Positions 21,142 to 29,377 of a DNA stretch of 34,374 bases are shown piece after piece; the first letter of the stretch is position 1; each line of letters begins with the position of its first letter. The DNA lies in contig JAUNGN010000024.1 of NCBI GenBank assembly GCA_030524425.1, forward strand, positions 1 to 34,374. Direction: 5' to 3'. The stretch comes from Clostridia bacterium (lineage in GTDB: Bacteria > Bacillota > Clostridia > Lachnospirales > CAG-274). A program made the translations under genes and the position numbers. Under the pieces are notes generated by a model, which saw only the letters and a list, made by a program, of their open reading frames with translations, was not told where the DNA came from and made no database searches.

Positions 21142-22458
21142 TTACTGTACAATTACGGTCATATATAAGTGTGTCATTGTATTTACTACTGTAATGCAGT
21201 CTGTTACAACAACGCTTTTCTTTGTATCACCCTGACTAACTGTAATGTCGTCACTGCTGAAATTCTCAATAGCTCTAAGACCTGCAAGTGTTTCATGATG
21301 CTTTACAATCTCACCCCAAAAGCTTGTACGGCCTGCATCGTCATTAGGCACCTTGCCTAAATAATAGGTATTGAATATTGTTGCTATATCCATTGCAATC
21401 TGGTCGCATACTCTAATTGTCTGATTATCACTGAATACAGAGCCCTTTTCATCTGTAAAGCTTGTTAATGAATTTATATCCATTAATACTCTTACTTCAT
21501 CACCAACCCTGTGTAAAGTAAAATAGCCGTTATTTATATGTTCTTCAAGCTCTGACTGTGAATACTTTGAAGCATATTCAAGAGCGTCAGCCTGACTTAA
21601 AGCCTCACCATCATATACCTTGTTTGTAAGACTCTTGTTTATTTCACAGCCTGCAAGTGCACCGCATACCCAAGGAAGAATATCTTCAAAATCGCCATAT
21701 TCTCCTCCGAGAATACATACACATCCCTCATAATCAGGTTTGTTGCTAACGTCATAAACAACGCACTGAAACTTCATGCCGACCTCATCTCTCATTCTCT
21801 TAGTCCATTCAAGTAAAAGGTCATCTTCAAATCCGCAGACAGTTACGGCATTAAAGCTGCAGCTTTCAAGGCCTGTTAAGAAGTTCTGCACTGCCGAGCC
21901 TGTTACGGAACCATTTTTGCCTCCTGCGAGATTCTCTCCTGCAGTTTCTGTTAATGTTACGGACCCTTTAAATGCAACATAGTCATTGCTAGTAAGCTCA
22001 CTTGCAGCAGCTACAGTCTGACTGTCAACAAGAGTTGTATCCATATACGTAAGTACATCAAATTTATTTTCATCATCAACATTTTTCTGTATTACAGTCT
22101 TAACACTGTTGCCCCTTGAACCATAATATTTAGCTGTGCAATATGTATTGATTGCCTTTGCCGCTCCGTCAGTATTCAAGCCTGCAAAAATTAATGTCTT
22201 GCCGTTCTTAAAGAAATCTCTTACCCAACCTAAATTAACATTTGAGTATTCATATCCGAATATTGCAAGGCTGTTCTTCTGAAAATCTTCCTTTGTCACA
22301 GTATGAATATTACCGTCAAACCAATTTAAACCTGTACCGACAGCACCTGTGCCTCTTTCACCGAATACACTTACACCATTGTCAACAGACACAAAATTAA
22401 TATAACTGCCCGGTAATACCTTATTCTGTGTTACAAAATTGCCTCCGCCTAAAGCCAT
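21142..22458 (-). CDS. Contractile tail sheath protein (XkdK type)
   Basis: A 438-residue protein, usual length for the XkdK family. The start MALGGGNFVTQNKVLPGSYINFVS, the GERGTGAV turn, the central DLLLEWTKRMRDEVGMKFQCVV and the C-terminal DQIAMDIATIFNTYYLGKVPND are characteristic. It polymerises around the tube and contracts on infection. Its presence assigns the phage to the myovirus-like group. The start follows GAAAGGTG. Confidence 0.92.
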   Translation of the reverse strand: MALGGGNFVTQNKVLPGSYINFVSVDNGVSVFGERGTGAVGTGLNWFDGNIHTVTKEDFQKNSLAIFGYEYSNVNLGWVRDFFKNGKTLIFAGLNTDGAAKAINTYCTAKYYGSRGNSVKTVIQKNVDDENKFDVLTYMDTTLVDSQTVAAASELTSNDYVAFKGSVTLTETAGENLAGGKNGSVTGSAVQNFLTGLESCSFNAVTVCGFEDDLLLEWTKRMRDEVGMKFQCVVYDVSNKPDYEGCVCILGGEYGDFEDILPWVCGALAGCEINKSLTNKVYDGEALSQADALEYASKYSQSELEEHINNGYFTLHRVGDEVRVLMDINSLTSFTDEKGSVFSDNQTIRVCDQIAMDIATIFNTYYLGKVPNDDAGRTSFWGEIVKHHETLAGLRAIENFSSDDITVSQGDTKKSVVVTDCITVVNTMTHLYMTVIVQ

Positions 22459-22459
22459 A

Positions 22460-22648
22460 TTACTTCACCTTTCTTTCTTTAAAATTCTTAATTAACTTAT
22501 CAGTTTCCTCAAATGTGTAGCTCTTGTCATCTTCGAGCACCACACCTAAAATATCAACATCAGTTCTGTACTTCTTAGAACTCCTAAGCTGCTCCTTTGT
22601 GTACTTAGTAACCTCCGTCGTTTTTGTTGTCTTTGCTGTTTCAGCCAT
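22460..22648 (-). CDS. Small conserved protein ahead of the sheath gene
   Basis: A 62-residue basic/acidic protein (KYTKEQLRSSKKYRTDVDILGVVLEDDKSYTFEETDKLIKNFKERKV). It looks like the short protein that often precedes the sheath gene in this phage group; its role is unknown. Thr/Lys-rich N-terminus, then one compact segment. It overlaps the tail terminator gene by 8 bases and ends one base before the sheath gene, so it is part of the operon. Confidence 0.65.
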   Translation of the reverse strand: MAETAKTTKTTEVTKYTKEQLRSSKKYRTDVDILGVVLEDDKSYTFEETDKLIKNFKERKVK

Positions 22649-23063
22649 TTACACCAGTCCTTTCTTTTAAAATTTCCATATTAATATCTTCATCGTCTTT
22701 CAACGCTATAAACTTATAAGTTACAATATAATGCAGTTCCTCATCTCTGTTGGTTTCAACATCATAATCCTTTATGACTTTATCCCCAATATTGATAAAG
22801 TGCATATTTTCAGCAAGCACGGCAAGTACATTGTTCATTTCTTCCTGTGCAGTCAATGAGTTTTCAGCAGGGAAATATACAATGTCAAATGTAAATGCTT
22901 TCCTTCTGTTATCAAATAAGAGAATATTGTCACTATGACTGATACACTTTATGTAGAACGAAGAAGTAACAAAATCCTGCGGTGCTTTATCTGTGTGTAC
23001 AGCAACATCCTCGAACAGTTCCATAATCTTATTGGCAATAGCATCAATCAATGTATTTATCAC
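22641..23063 (-). CDS. Tail terminator protein
   Basis: A 140-residue protein (MINTLIDAIANKIMELFEDVAVHTDKAPQDFVTSSFYIKCI...FDIVYFPAEN...VTYKFIALKDDED) fitting the phage tail terminator group (DUF6838-like), which caps the tail and joins it to the head. The start is GTG at 23063, overlapping the preceding stop (GTGA) and led by AAAGGAGG. Confidence 0.72.
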   Translation of the reverse strand: MINTLIDAIANKIMELFEDVAVHTDKAPQDFVTSSFYIKCISHSDNILLFDNRRKAFTFDIVYFPAENSLTAQEEMNNVLAVLAENMHFINIGDKVIKDYDVETNRDEELHYIVTYKFIALKDDEDINMEILKERTGVNG

Positions 23064-23479
23064 TTAAACGCCTCCTTTAAATGCTCCTCCAGCCTCTTTT
23101 CAAGAAGGGGCTGAGTAATTCCCCTTAACTCAGCTACAGAAAGCTCTACAAAAAACTTACCGTCAACCCAGCCCTTTTTAAGTTTTTTACCTATTGCAGG
23201 AACATATCTCCCCGGAGTTTGCCTATGTCCGTAATTAACATAGCTTGCATAATTGGTATTGTTTATAATCTCGGCTTCATAGCCATCACTTGTCTTTGTG
23301 AGTACAACAGACCAGTTTTTCTTTAAAAAGCCTGTATCCGCAGGTGTTGCTTTTATAAGCATAGCCAACAGTCTTTGAGCCAATTCTTTGGTTATTTCCT
23401 CAATAAACTTGTCATTATCATTAAGCATTTTTCCTAAGTTATCACGAAACATTTCAAGCTCTTTGCAATCTACAGGCAT
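23060..23479 (-). CDS. HK97 gp10-like tail completion protein
   Basis: A 139-residue protein with the gp10-like core LLAMLIKATPADTGFLKKNWSVVLTKTSDGYEAEIINNTNYASYVNYGHRQTPGRYV. It belongs to the head-tail interface group that follows the adaptor. ATG 23479 is chosen since it overlaps the preceding TGA (TGATG) and has AAGGGG upstream; the frame also runs three codons further back from a GTG. Confidence 0.82.
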   Translation of the reverse strand: MPVDCKELEMFRDNLGKMLNDNDKFIEEITKELAQRLLAMLIKATPADTGFLKKNWSVVLTKTSDGYEAEIINNTNYASYVNYGHRQTPGRYVPAIGKKLKKGWVDGKFFVELSVAELRGITQPLLEKRLEEHLKEAFK

Positions 23480-23838
23480 CAGCACCACCCCTTAAACAGT
23501 TCAAGCCTTATTTCCTGATGTGTCTGATATACTGCAGGCTCACCGCTGCTTTTATATTCAACAGTTCTGCCATTCTGCGTAACAATAATTTTACTTCCCG
23601 GCTTAATATCAATATCGGGAGCAACAAAAAAAACAATAGCCTGTTCAGCACTGTTTGCAACCTCATTTTCCTTGCTGCTGCTATTATTTTTGTATGATAT
23701 TCTGCACGGTATATTTTCAAATACTTTAGTCTCCTGATATTTAATTAAGCCTTTTGTATTACTCTTGTATTCAAAAATATCACATTTTCCTGTATACAGT
23801 TTTTCTGCAATACCTCTGAACCTGCTTAAATCAATCAT
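23479..23838 (-). CDS. Head-tail joining protein (SPP1 gp16 / YqbH type)
   Basis: A 119-residue beta-rich protein (KCDIFEYKSNTKGLIKYQETKVFENIPCRISY...VFFVAPDIDIKPGSKIIVTQNGRTVEYKSSGEPAVYQTHQEIRLEL). The IDIKPGSKIxVTQNGRTxxYKSSGEPAVYxTHQEI part is typical of the head-tail stopper family. GAGGTGG precedes ATG 23838. Confidence 0.8.
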   Translation of the reverse strand: MIDLSRFRGIAEKLYTGKCDIFEYKSNTKGLIKYQETKVFENIPCRISYKNNSSSKENEVANSAEQAIVFFVAPDIDIKPGSKIIVTQNGRTVEYKSSGEPAVYQTHQEIRLELFKGWC

Positions 23839-23839
23839 A

Positions 23840-24235
23840 TTACCACCTCAGCTTTCTAAAGGCTGCAAGCTCCGCATCTCTGTTACAAAGCTTTTTCAGT
23901 AAAGCACTAAACATATTTGCTGTGCTGTTGCTGTCACTTGTACTAAAGTTAATGGTTAAATCTCCTTCTTTTATACTGCTTATGCCTGCTGTGCTGTAAT
24001 CAATACTTTCACATACATTAACACCTATACTTTGCTTAGTCTTTAACAGTGTACCTGCCGCCATATCCACAGCAACATAGTAAAGCTCAGCGGGAATTTC
24101 CGTTATATTGCAGAAATTCTTTATATACTGCTCTACACCGTTTATGGCAAGCTGCAATGTGACAATATCTCCATCATTAAGATTGTAGCCGAGAGTGCTT
24201 AACCTCTCGACTACATCTTTACTGTCAATCGTCAT
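23840..24235 (-). CDS. Head-tail adaptor (YqbG/gp6-like)
   Basis: A 131-residue mostly helical protein (VVERLSTLGYNLNDGDIVTLQLAINGVEQYIKNFCNITEIPAELYYVAVDMAAGTLLKTKQ...LCNRDAELAAFRKLRW) with the pattern of connector proteins placed under the portal. I use ATG 24235 (MTIDSKD), eight bases after AAGGG; a GTG and an ATG further up in frame are less well placed. Confidence 0.75.
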   Translation of the reverse strand: MTIDSKDVVERLSTLGYNLNDGDIVTLQLAINGVEQYIKNFCNITEIPAELYYVAVDMAAGTLLKTKQSIGVNVCESIDYSTAGISSIKEGDLTINFSTSDSNSTANMFSALLKKLCNRDAELAAFRKLRW

Positions 24236-24246
24236 CAGCATCACCC

Positions 24247-25242
24247 TTAGCCAATCTTATGCTTAAATGCAACAATTCTAATCTGCTTTGGCTCATAAAC
24301 TCTTTCCCAGTTTTGAGCATTAGCAAGCTCTGCTCTTGTAGGAGTTTCAACATTTGCCCTTACAGCATTAGTCCACTTGATGCCTCTTGGGTGAAGAATA
24401 AAGGTATTTCTGTTAATAAGGTAATCAACACCTGAACCCTTTTTCTTATCTCTGTCAATTTCTGTTGCCACATGACCTACAGGACTTCCGTTGCCATAAG
24501 CAATAGCACCACTGCCAAATAAATATGTAGTATACACACCATTTTCAACCGGACAACCATCATCAACGATAACTCTTCTGCCCTGATATGTTTCAAATTC
24601 AACATCAGTTGAATCTCTCTCATTTTCAATTAAATTATTCTTCTTTAAATAGCTCTTTGTTGCAGAATGCATTGCTACTGCAGTAAGCTGTCCCTGTGCA
24701 TCACCTAAGAGCTGACAGGCATCAATAAATGCACTTGCACTTATATTCTTGGCAGCAGCAGTTGAAGCTGTTGAAATATCTAAAATATGATCCGCTAATG
24801 GTGTAACTGTCTTACTGTCAGCAGTATAGGAGCCAAACACACCATTTAAAATTGCTATAAGCTCCTTCTGCTTATCTCTTGCCCAAAAACCTGCAACTAA
24901 ATCACCAATAGCTGCCATAGGGTCCTTGCCGCTTAATGCAGCAGATAAATCAGTTGCCGCCCACATTGAAGCTCTTCTAATAGTAGTTGATACATCTTTA
25001 TTTGATGTAATCTTCTTTGCAGTTAAATCAGCATCTTCAATAATAGCCTCTGATTCACCTGTTAAATCCTCAAAGAAAGGCATATTGTGAATTGGTGCCG
25101 CCTCACTCGCCAGTCTGTCAAACTCCGCATTATTCGTTACAATTCCACTCTGAAAAAGAGCTGATAACTCCATAGTTTTGTTAATAACATAAGGATTAAA
25201 AAGCTCCGGCACAATAACATCTGATAATTTTGTAATTGCCAT
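24247..25242 (-). CDS. Major capsid protein
   Basis: A 331-residue HK97-fold capsid protein of the type beginning MAITKLSDVIVPELFNPYVINKTMELSALFQSGIV, with MPFFEDLTGESEAI (E-loop region), RRASMWAATDLSAALSGKDPMAAI and a C-terminal LHPRGIKWTNAVRANVETPTRAEL. Members are grouped as gp13-like major capsid proteins in Firmicutes phages. It follows the scaffold gene by 16 bases; AAAGGAGG precedes the ATG. It should be the most abundant late product. Confidence 0.88.
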   Translation of the reverse strand: MAITKLSDVIVPELFNPYVINKTMELSALFQSGIVTNNAEFDRLASEAAPIHNMPFFEDLTGESEAIIEDADLTAKKITSNKDVSTTIRRASMWAATDLSAALSGKDPMAAIGDLVAGFWARDKQKELIAILNGVFGSYTADSKTVTPLADHILDISTASTAAAKNISASAFIDACQLLGDAQGQLTAVAMHSATKSYLKKNNLIENERDSTDVEFETYQGRRVIVDDGCPVENGVYTTYLFGSGAIAYGNGSPVGHVATEIDRDKKKGSGVDYLINRNTFILHPRGIKWTNAVRANVETPTRAELANAQNWERVYEPKQIRIVAFKHKIG

Positions 25243-25258
25243 AAATAATCAACCTCCT

Positions 25259-25870
25259 TTAGATTGTAATACCTGCAGCAGATGCCATTTCTCTAGCCTG
25301 CGCAGGATTTTCTTTTAATATCTTTCCCTGTTCTGTTAAATTAAATGTTTCTTTCATAAAAGGATTCACAGTCCTTTTACCGTCACCGCCTGCAGGATTG
25401 TAATTCTGCTGTGTCTGCTGAAATAAATGAGCCATAGAAGCATCTTCCTTATAAGACTTAACCACATCAGACACACCAACGGGCTTGCCTTCTTTATCAA
25501 AAGTAAACTTGTCAATGCCGCCCTGTTTATAAATCACATAGTCAGGATCAGTTACACCTTCCTTAGATAACATTTCCTTGATAGCGTAAGTTTTACGGAT
25601 ATTTTCTGCCTCTGCCTTAAGTTCATTAATTGTAGTTTCATGATCCTTAATTTTATTCTGCAGGGTCTCATTATCCTTATTTTCTTTTTTAAGGTCAGCA
25701 ATAGTATTGTTTGCGGCTTCTAATTGTTCAGCAGCATTTTCTTTCTCCTTGACTGCATTATAATAATCAGCCTTAGGTACATAGTCCTTAATTTCAGTAT
25801 CGTAAAGCTCCAATACGGCTTTAGCCTGTTCCTCTGACAAACCCTTTGCAATTAAATCTTCCTTCTTCAA
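25259..25870 (-). CDS. Scaffolding protein (phage minor structural protein GP20), TTG start
   Basis: A 203-residue protein. A short head (KKEDLIAKGLSEEQAKAVLELYD) leads to a long coiled coil (AVKEKENAAEQLEAANNTIADLKKENKDNETLQNKIKDHETTINELKAE) and a conserved tail (YAIKEMLSKEGVTDPDYVIYK...NPFMKETFNLTEQGKILKEN). GP20 family members direct capsid assembly and then leave. The start is TTG 25870: AAGGAGG lies seven bases upstream and the family begins at this point. The frame is open further up to ATG 25924, but that ATG lies in a terminator hairpin and has no ribosome site. Confidence 0.85.
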   Translation of the reverse strand: MKKEDLIAKGLSEEQAKAVLELYDTEIKDYVPKADYYNAVKEKENAAEQLEAANNTIADLKKENKDNETLQNKIKDHETTINELKAEAENIRKTYAIKEMLSKEGVTDPDYVIYKQGGIDKFTFDKEGKPVGVSDVVKSYKEDASMAHLFQQTQQNYNPAGGDGKRTVNPFMKETFNLTEQGKILKENPAQAREMASAAGITI

Positions 25871-25900
25871 GATTTTTACCTCCTTGTTATATTTTTGTAT

Positions 25901-25935
25901 AAAAATAGGAGCAGACTTTGACATCTACTCCTATT
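25901..25935 (-). terminator. Intrinsic terminator just ahead of the scaffold gene (attenuator candidate)
   Basis: Minus-strand stem AATAGGAGTAGA / TCTGCTCCTATT (12 bp with one G-T) with an 8-base loop and TTTTT after it. It ends only about 30 bases before the scaffold start, so capsid gene mRNA must get past it. Confidence 0.75.
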
Positions 25936-26232
25936 ACCACTAAATATATATTTTTAGTTGTTCTCTTGACAAAAGCCAACTCCGATAAACGGTAAGCTTT
26001 GTTGTCTTATGCCTTCATAGGCAACACCTCCATTGTATTTATAGCTCAACCGCCAGAGCTACTGACCTGCTCACCTCTTGCAAGCCTCATTCACTCATAG
26101 ATTTGGCGGCGTAGGTTTAAATGTCGACCCAAAGCCCGAAGGTTATTCGAGTTTGTTCCATCAGCATCTTGTAATATCTAATAATTTCTTCATTTCGTTT
26201 TATCCTCCTCATAATTAATCGGTATTTCCGAT
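25936..26232 (-). ncRNA. Structured leader of the scaffold/capsid genes
   Basis: Untranslated in the main and more GC-rich than the surroundings. In minus-strand order: a hairpin AATCGG / CCGATT (26233-26217), a leader peptide frame (26193-26161), CCGCCA (26109-26104) that can pair with TGGCGG (26056-26051), itself the loop of TAGCTC / GAGCTA (26062-26043) so that a pseudoknot forms, a hairpin TGCCT / AGGCA (26023-26010) that includes a three-codon frame MKA with its own GGAGG, and then the terminator at 25901-25935. The pattern is that of an attenuation leader or other cis-acting RNA. No known family was recognised with certainty. Confidence 0.5.
26161..26193 (-). CDS. Ten-residue leader peptide
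   Basis: ATG 26193 lies ten bases after a strong GAGGAGG and reads MKKLLDITRC, then TGA. Shifting by +1 at the stop would continue for 23 codons (DGTNSNNLRALGRHLNLRRQ...), so this may be either a true leader peptide or a small gene broken by one base. It opens the structured region ahead of the scaffold gene. Confidence 0.4.
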   Translation of the reverse strand: MKKLLDITRC

Positions 26233-26241
26233 TTTTTGTAC

Positions 26242-26267
26242 AAAAAAAGCACCCTTTTCAGAGTGCT
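26242..26267 (-). terminator. Intrinsic terminator, GAAA-loop type
   Basis: Minus-strand stem AGCACTCT / AGGGTGCT (one G-T pair), GAAA tetraloop, seven T. Nearly the same as the terminator at 11992-12014. Confidence 0.82.
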
Positions 26268-26328
26268 AAAGTATATTTATATTATTTTGTTGTTTTAATT
26301 AAAGTATAGTTCATTAAATTTCATGCAA

Positions 26329-26362
26329 TAAAAATACCGCCTAATCAAAGACTAAGCGGTAT
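26329..26362 (-). terminator. Intrinsic terminator after the MuF 3' RNA
   Basis: Minus-strand stem ATACCGC / GCGGTAT with further partial pairing inside, then TTTTTA. Confidence 0.7.
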
Positions 26363-26363
26363 A

Positions 26364-26490
26364 CGATAATTAAAGGAATACTTGGCAGGCGTGCCATTCT
26401 CCTGCATCTCTCGGGTTTCCCCTGTCAAGCCATCGGCGTGTAGACGGACACGAAATCTTCTACCTCAAGCATCCCTTATTATTGTATATA
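26364..26490 (-). ncRNA. Folded RNA in the 3' untranslated region of the MuF gene
   Basis: In minus-strand order: GGGATG that can close with TATTCC near the other end, a hairpin CGTGT / ACACG, and CTTGACAGG paired with CCTGCCAAG (one mismatch) around GGGGAAACCC and a further loop. A terminator follows at 26329-26362. The compact, relatively GC-rich sequence contrasts with the AT-rich flanks. There is no reading frame of note. It may be a 3'-end-derived small RNA or a riboswitch-like element. Confidence 0.4.
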
Positions 26491-26503
26491 TATTATAATT
26501 CAT

Positions 26504-27997
26504 TTATTCTTTTTTGTAAAGTATTTTTTTATTGCGCAAATATTTATTCCACTTTTTATTGCTGATTTTTAAGAATGTAATAACCGAATTACTGTAGCCA
26601 ATCGTATCTCCGGACGTTGCAAGCCTCAAAATTAATTGAAACTTTTCATTTTCATAATTAATTTCTTTTAAAATAAATGCAGTTTTAGGTTTATTAGCTT
26701 CAATTATATAATCAGGATTTGCAATTATTTCAGGAATATAAGAATAAAATCTTTCATAGTCATTGGGATGTCTTTCCTTTATATGATTTACTCTTTCATC
26801 CGTAATAATAACTTCATCTGTTATTATATCATCTGTTATGCACTTATAAATATTCCTGTCAATCTTTCCTATTGTATGCACTTCAAAAGCTCCGCTCTTT
26901 ACGTTATTTTCCTTAATTATACCATTTTCAGCAGATTTTGCAACATTATTTGTAACATATTTTTCTTTCCACTCCTTATACGGCATATCATTAATGTAAA
27001 CAGTTTCACCTGTTTCAGGGTCCCTTGCTGCTCTTTTTATATTAGCCGTAAATTCATCATCAAAGTAAGGGCATTTAGTACCCCTGCACCTGTTATGAAA
27101 TGGCGGCGCATTAATACCAACCTTTAACTGACTCATCGGAAAATGCTTTTTATCCATACTCTGGCAACGGCCACAGGTGCGTTCATCAAGAGTTTCAATT
27201 ATTTCATATTCCTCAACACCTAAATCATTCAGGCAATCAGTATTACTCATAGATGCAAATTGGCTATATTCTGTCATAAGAAGATTTGTGGCAGCATTTT
27301 CAGAAGCCTTAAATTCCTTTGCATAATCTGCCGCCAATGTCTGGGGATTGATACCCCTTATAACACAATCTGTTAAATCCTTGTGCAACCTGTTTACAAG
27401 GGTTGGTCTGTATTTGCCCCATATTCTTTCAGAGAACTCCACACCATCATCAGACCAAGGCTTATGTATTATTTTGTTAAGCAGGTTTTCATTTATTTTG
27501 GCTATATTTACACCTGCATTCAAGCCTTTGGAAAGCTCGTATGCAGTTCCGTAATAGCCTTCTGTATATGTATTTTTAAGAGCATTCTCAATAACTCCGC
27601 CAAGGTCATTAAACATATTTTCGCATATATCAATAACCTGCAGCTTCAAAGCTTCAAGTCTTGATATATGAAATTTAGCAGAGGCATTTTCAAGCTGACT
27701 GTCCCAAAGCTGAGTATATTGGTTAGCAACACCTTTTTCAACATATTTCTCTACATCCCAGCCCAGTTCTTCAAGCTCTTTTGTGCCTATAAGCCTCGTA
27801 GCTTCAGCATAGGTTATATTGTTATTATCAGTGAACCTTTGCAGCCAAATAGCTGTTTCCCTATTAATATTAACAAGAGAGGTTTTAAATATTTTCTTTA
27901 TTTCCTCACTATTTTTGTAAGCATATTCACTATATAGCCGTTCTTCAGCCAGTTTATATCTTTCTCTCCAGTATTCTGCTGATTTATTATTCGTCAT
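26504..27997 (-). CDS. MuF minor head protein with C-terminal BECR nuclease (toxin-like) domain
   Basis: A 497-residue protein. Residues 1-240 are the helical part found ahead of MuF. The MuF domain (about 235-315) has AATNLLMTEYSQFASMSNTD and the Cys/His set DERTCGRCQSMDKKHF...NAPPFHNRCRGT. After a linker, the last 110 residues (ITDERVNHIKERHPNDYERFYSYIPEII, LILRLATS, SVITFLKISNKKWNKYLRNKKILYK) match the phage BECR-type (Barnase-EndoU-ColicinE5/D-RelE) RNase group, with HxxxRH as a likely active-site element. MuF proteins ride in the head and can enter the cell with DNA. ATG 27997 overlaps the portal stop; a longer TTG start is also possible. Confidence 0.85.
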   Translation of the reverse strand: MTNNKSAEYWRERYKLAEERLYSEYAYKNSEEIKKIFKTSLVNINRETAIWLQRFTDNNNITYAEATRLIGTKELEELGWDVEKYVEKGVANQYTQLWDSQLENASAKFHISRLEALKLQVIDICENMFNDLGGVIENALKNTYTEGYYGTAYELSKGLNAGVNIAKINENLLNKIIHKPWSDDGVEFSERIWGKYRPTLVNRLHKDLTDCVIRGINPQTLAADYAKEFKASENAATNLLMTEYSQFASMSNTDCLNDLGVEEYEIIETLDERTCGRCQSMDKKHFPMSQLKVGINAPPFHNRCRGTKCPYFDDEFTANIKRAARDPETGETVYINDMPYKEWKEKYVTNNVAKSAENGIIKENNVKSGAFEVHTIGKIDRNIYKCITDDIITDEVIITDERVNHIKERHPNDYERFYSYIPEIIANPDYIIEANKPKTAFILKEINYENEKFQLILRLATSGDTIGYSNSVITFLKISNKKWNKYLRNKKILYKKE

Positions 27998-29369
27998 CAG
28001 TATCAGCAACCTTTCTTACAGGCTGTGTATATTTGCCTTCTAAGGATTCCTCCTGCTTTTGAATTTCTTTTATTTCTCCTTCAGGATTCTCTACCCAAGG
28101 ATGGTTTTTTATAATCGTATTATCACTTATAATACCCTTGCTGTTTCTTGCAATTTCAGAAAGCTCAACATCGTTTCTTATGCTTGTCCTTGTCCAAGTC
28201 TGAACTGTGTTGTCGCAAATAATGCCTTTATAATCACATATAGCTCTCACAAGTTCAGATAATCCTAGTTTAAATTCAGTTTCAAGCAATCCTGCTTTTA
28301 ATTCAAGTAAGCTGTATAAATATTGTAAAGCCACACCACTTGTATTACCGAAATTACCAGGTTCAGGGTCAACCCCCTGTCCCTGTTCAAATATTGCCTT
28401 TCTTGTCATTGTCAAAAGCTTTTCCCTTGCCTCAACAGGTATATCAATAGTAAGAGTTTTTAAATCCCCCTTTACTTCAATATCGCTGTCAAGCTTTACG
28501 GTTTTATATTTTTTAAGATTACCAAGAAATTCCCCTAAATTCTCACCTTCATACCCTGTTAATATAAATATAATTTCCTGAATATCCTCCAAATCATTTA
28601 CAAAACCGCTGTATACCTTGTCATAAGTATCAATCAGTCCCTTAATGTTTTCAAGGTCACTCATATTTATATTGTTGTTTGCAAAGGCAATAAAGGGCAC
28701 CCTACCGAAATTATGTTTATATGTATTAGTAATTTCTTTATTGCCCGTTAGTGTATTACAAATTTCAAATTTATTGTAATATGTGATTTTCTCAAATTCG
28801 GTGTTTGCTTCCTTCTTAAAAGCAACACATTCTTTATCATTCCAAACTTCATATATGTATAAGGTCTTTCCAGTATTTCCATCTATTTCATCATAACATC
28901 TTAAAACACTCAGTAGTTTTTTATTCAAATCATTATTATATATAGGTATAATCTGCTGACTTTTTACGGGCGCCCAGTTAAATTCATTATCATTTGCCCA
29001 GTAATGTACCCATGCAATTCCTGTGTTACTCGCATCAATACAAAGGTCCTTACACTTTTTAGCATAGGCATCACCTAATACTTCTGTTATAACTTTATTA
29101 GCTGATTTATTCCCAACATCGAACAATGGCGGTGCTGTAAAAATATAACTTGCCTTTTGATTTACAAGCAAGCTGTAAAAACTGCTGCAAACTCTGTTAT
29201 CCGCATTCCTTATATTTTTATCCTCATCAGGCTTAATTTTCTTAAAAAGAATATCTGTTTTATTCCTGTAATACCTTTCAGCAATGTCTGCTTTCATTAC
29301 AAAATCATTATGTCCTGTTGTATATTTCTTTATCAGCTCAATAGCTACATTCAAATCCATTGTTTTCAC
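27987..29369 (-). CDS. Portal protein (SPP1 gp6-like)
   Basis: A 460-residue protein with the gp6-like start (AIELIKKYTTGHNDFVMKADIAERYYRNKTDILFKK), RVCSSFYSLLVNQKASYIFTAPP, the wing/stem region (FGRVPFIAFANNNINMSDLENIKGLIDTYDKVYSGFVNDLEDIQEIIFILTGYEGENLGEF) and a SGVALQYLYSLLELKAGLLE helix. It forms the dodecameric DNA gate of the head. It lies after the large terminase and before MuF, the standard order. Confidence 0.9.
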   Translation of the reverse strand: MKTMDLNVAIELIKKYTTGHNDFVMKADIAERYYRNKTDILFKKIKPDEDKNIRNADNRVCSSFYSLLVNQKASYIFTAPPLFDVGNKSANKVITEVLGDAYAKKCKDLCIDASNTGIAWVHYWANDNEFNWAPVKSQQIIPIYNNDLNKKLLSVLRCYDEIDGNTGKTLYIYEVWNDKECVAFKKEANTEFEKITYYNKFEICNTLTGNKEITNTYKHNFGRVPFIAFANNNINMSDLENIKGLIDTYDKVYSGFVNDLEDIQEIIFILTGYEGENLGEFLGNLKKYKTVKLDSDIEVKGDLKTLTIDIPVEAREKLLTMTRKAIFEQGQGVDPEPGNFGNTSGVALQYLYSLLELKAGLLETEFKLGLSELVRAICDYKGIICDNTVQTWTRTSIRNDVELSEIARNSKGIISDNTIIKNHPWVENPEGEIKEIQKQEESLEGKYTQPVRKVADTDDE

Positions 29370-29377
29370 CTCTCATT

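Noticed and set aside
25924..25924. ATG start of a longer scaffold protein
   Set aside because: It lies in a terminator hairpin without a ribosome site, while a TTG with AAGGAGG lies 54 bases downstream at the point where the family begins.
25871..26503. Group I intron or large phage RNA (ROOL/GOLLD type) in the MuF-scaffold gap
   Set aside because: Three intrinsic terminators break the region into separate units and no intron core was recognised; a covariance search would be needed to say more.
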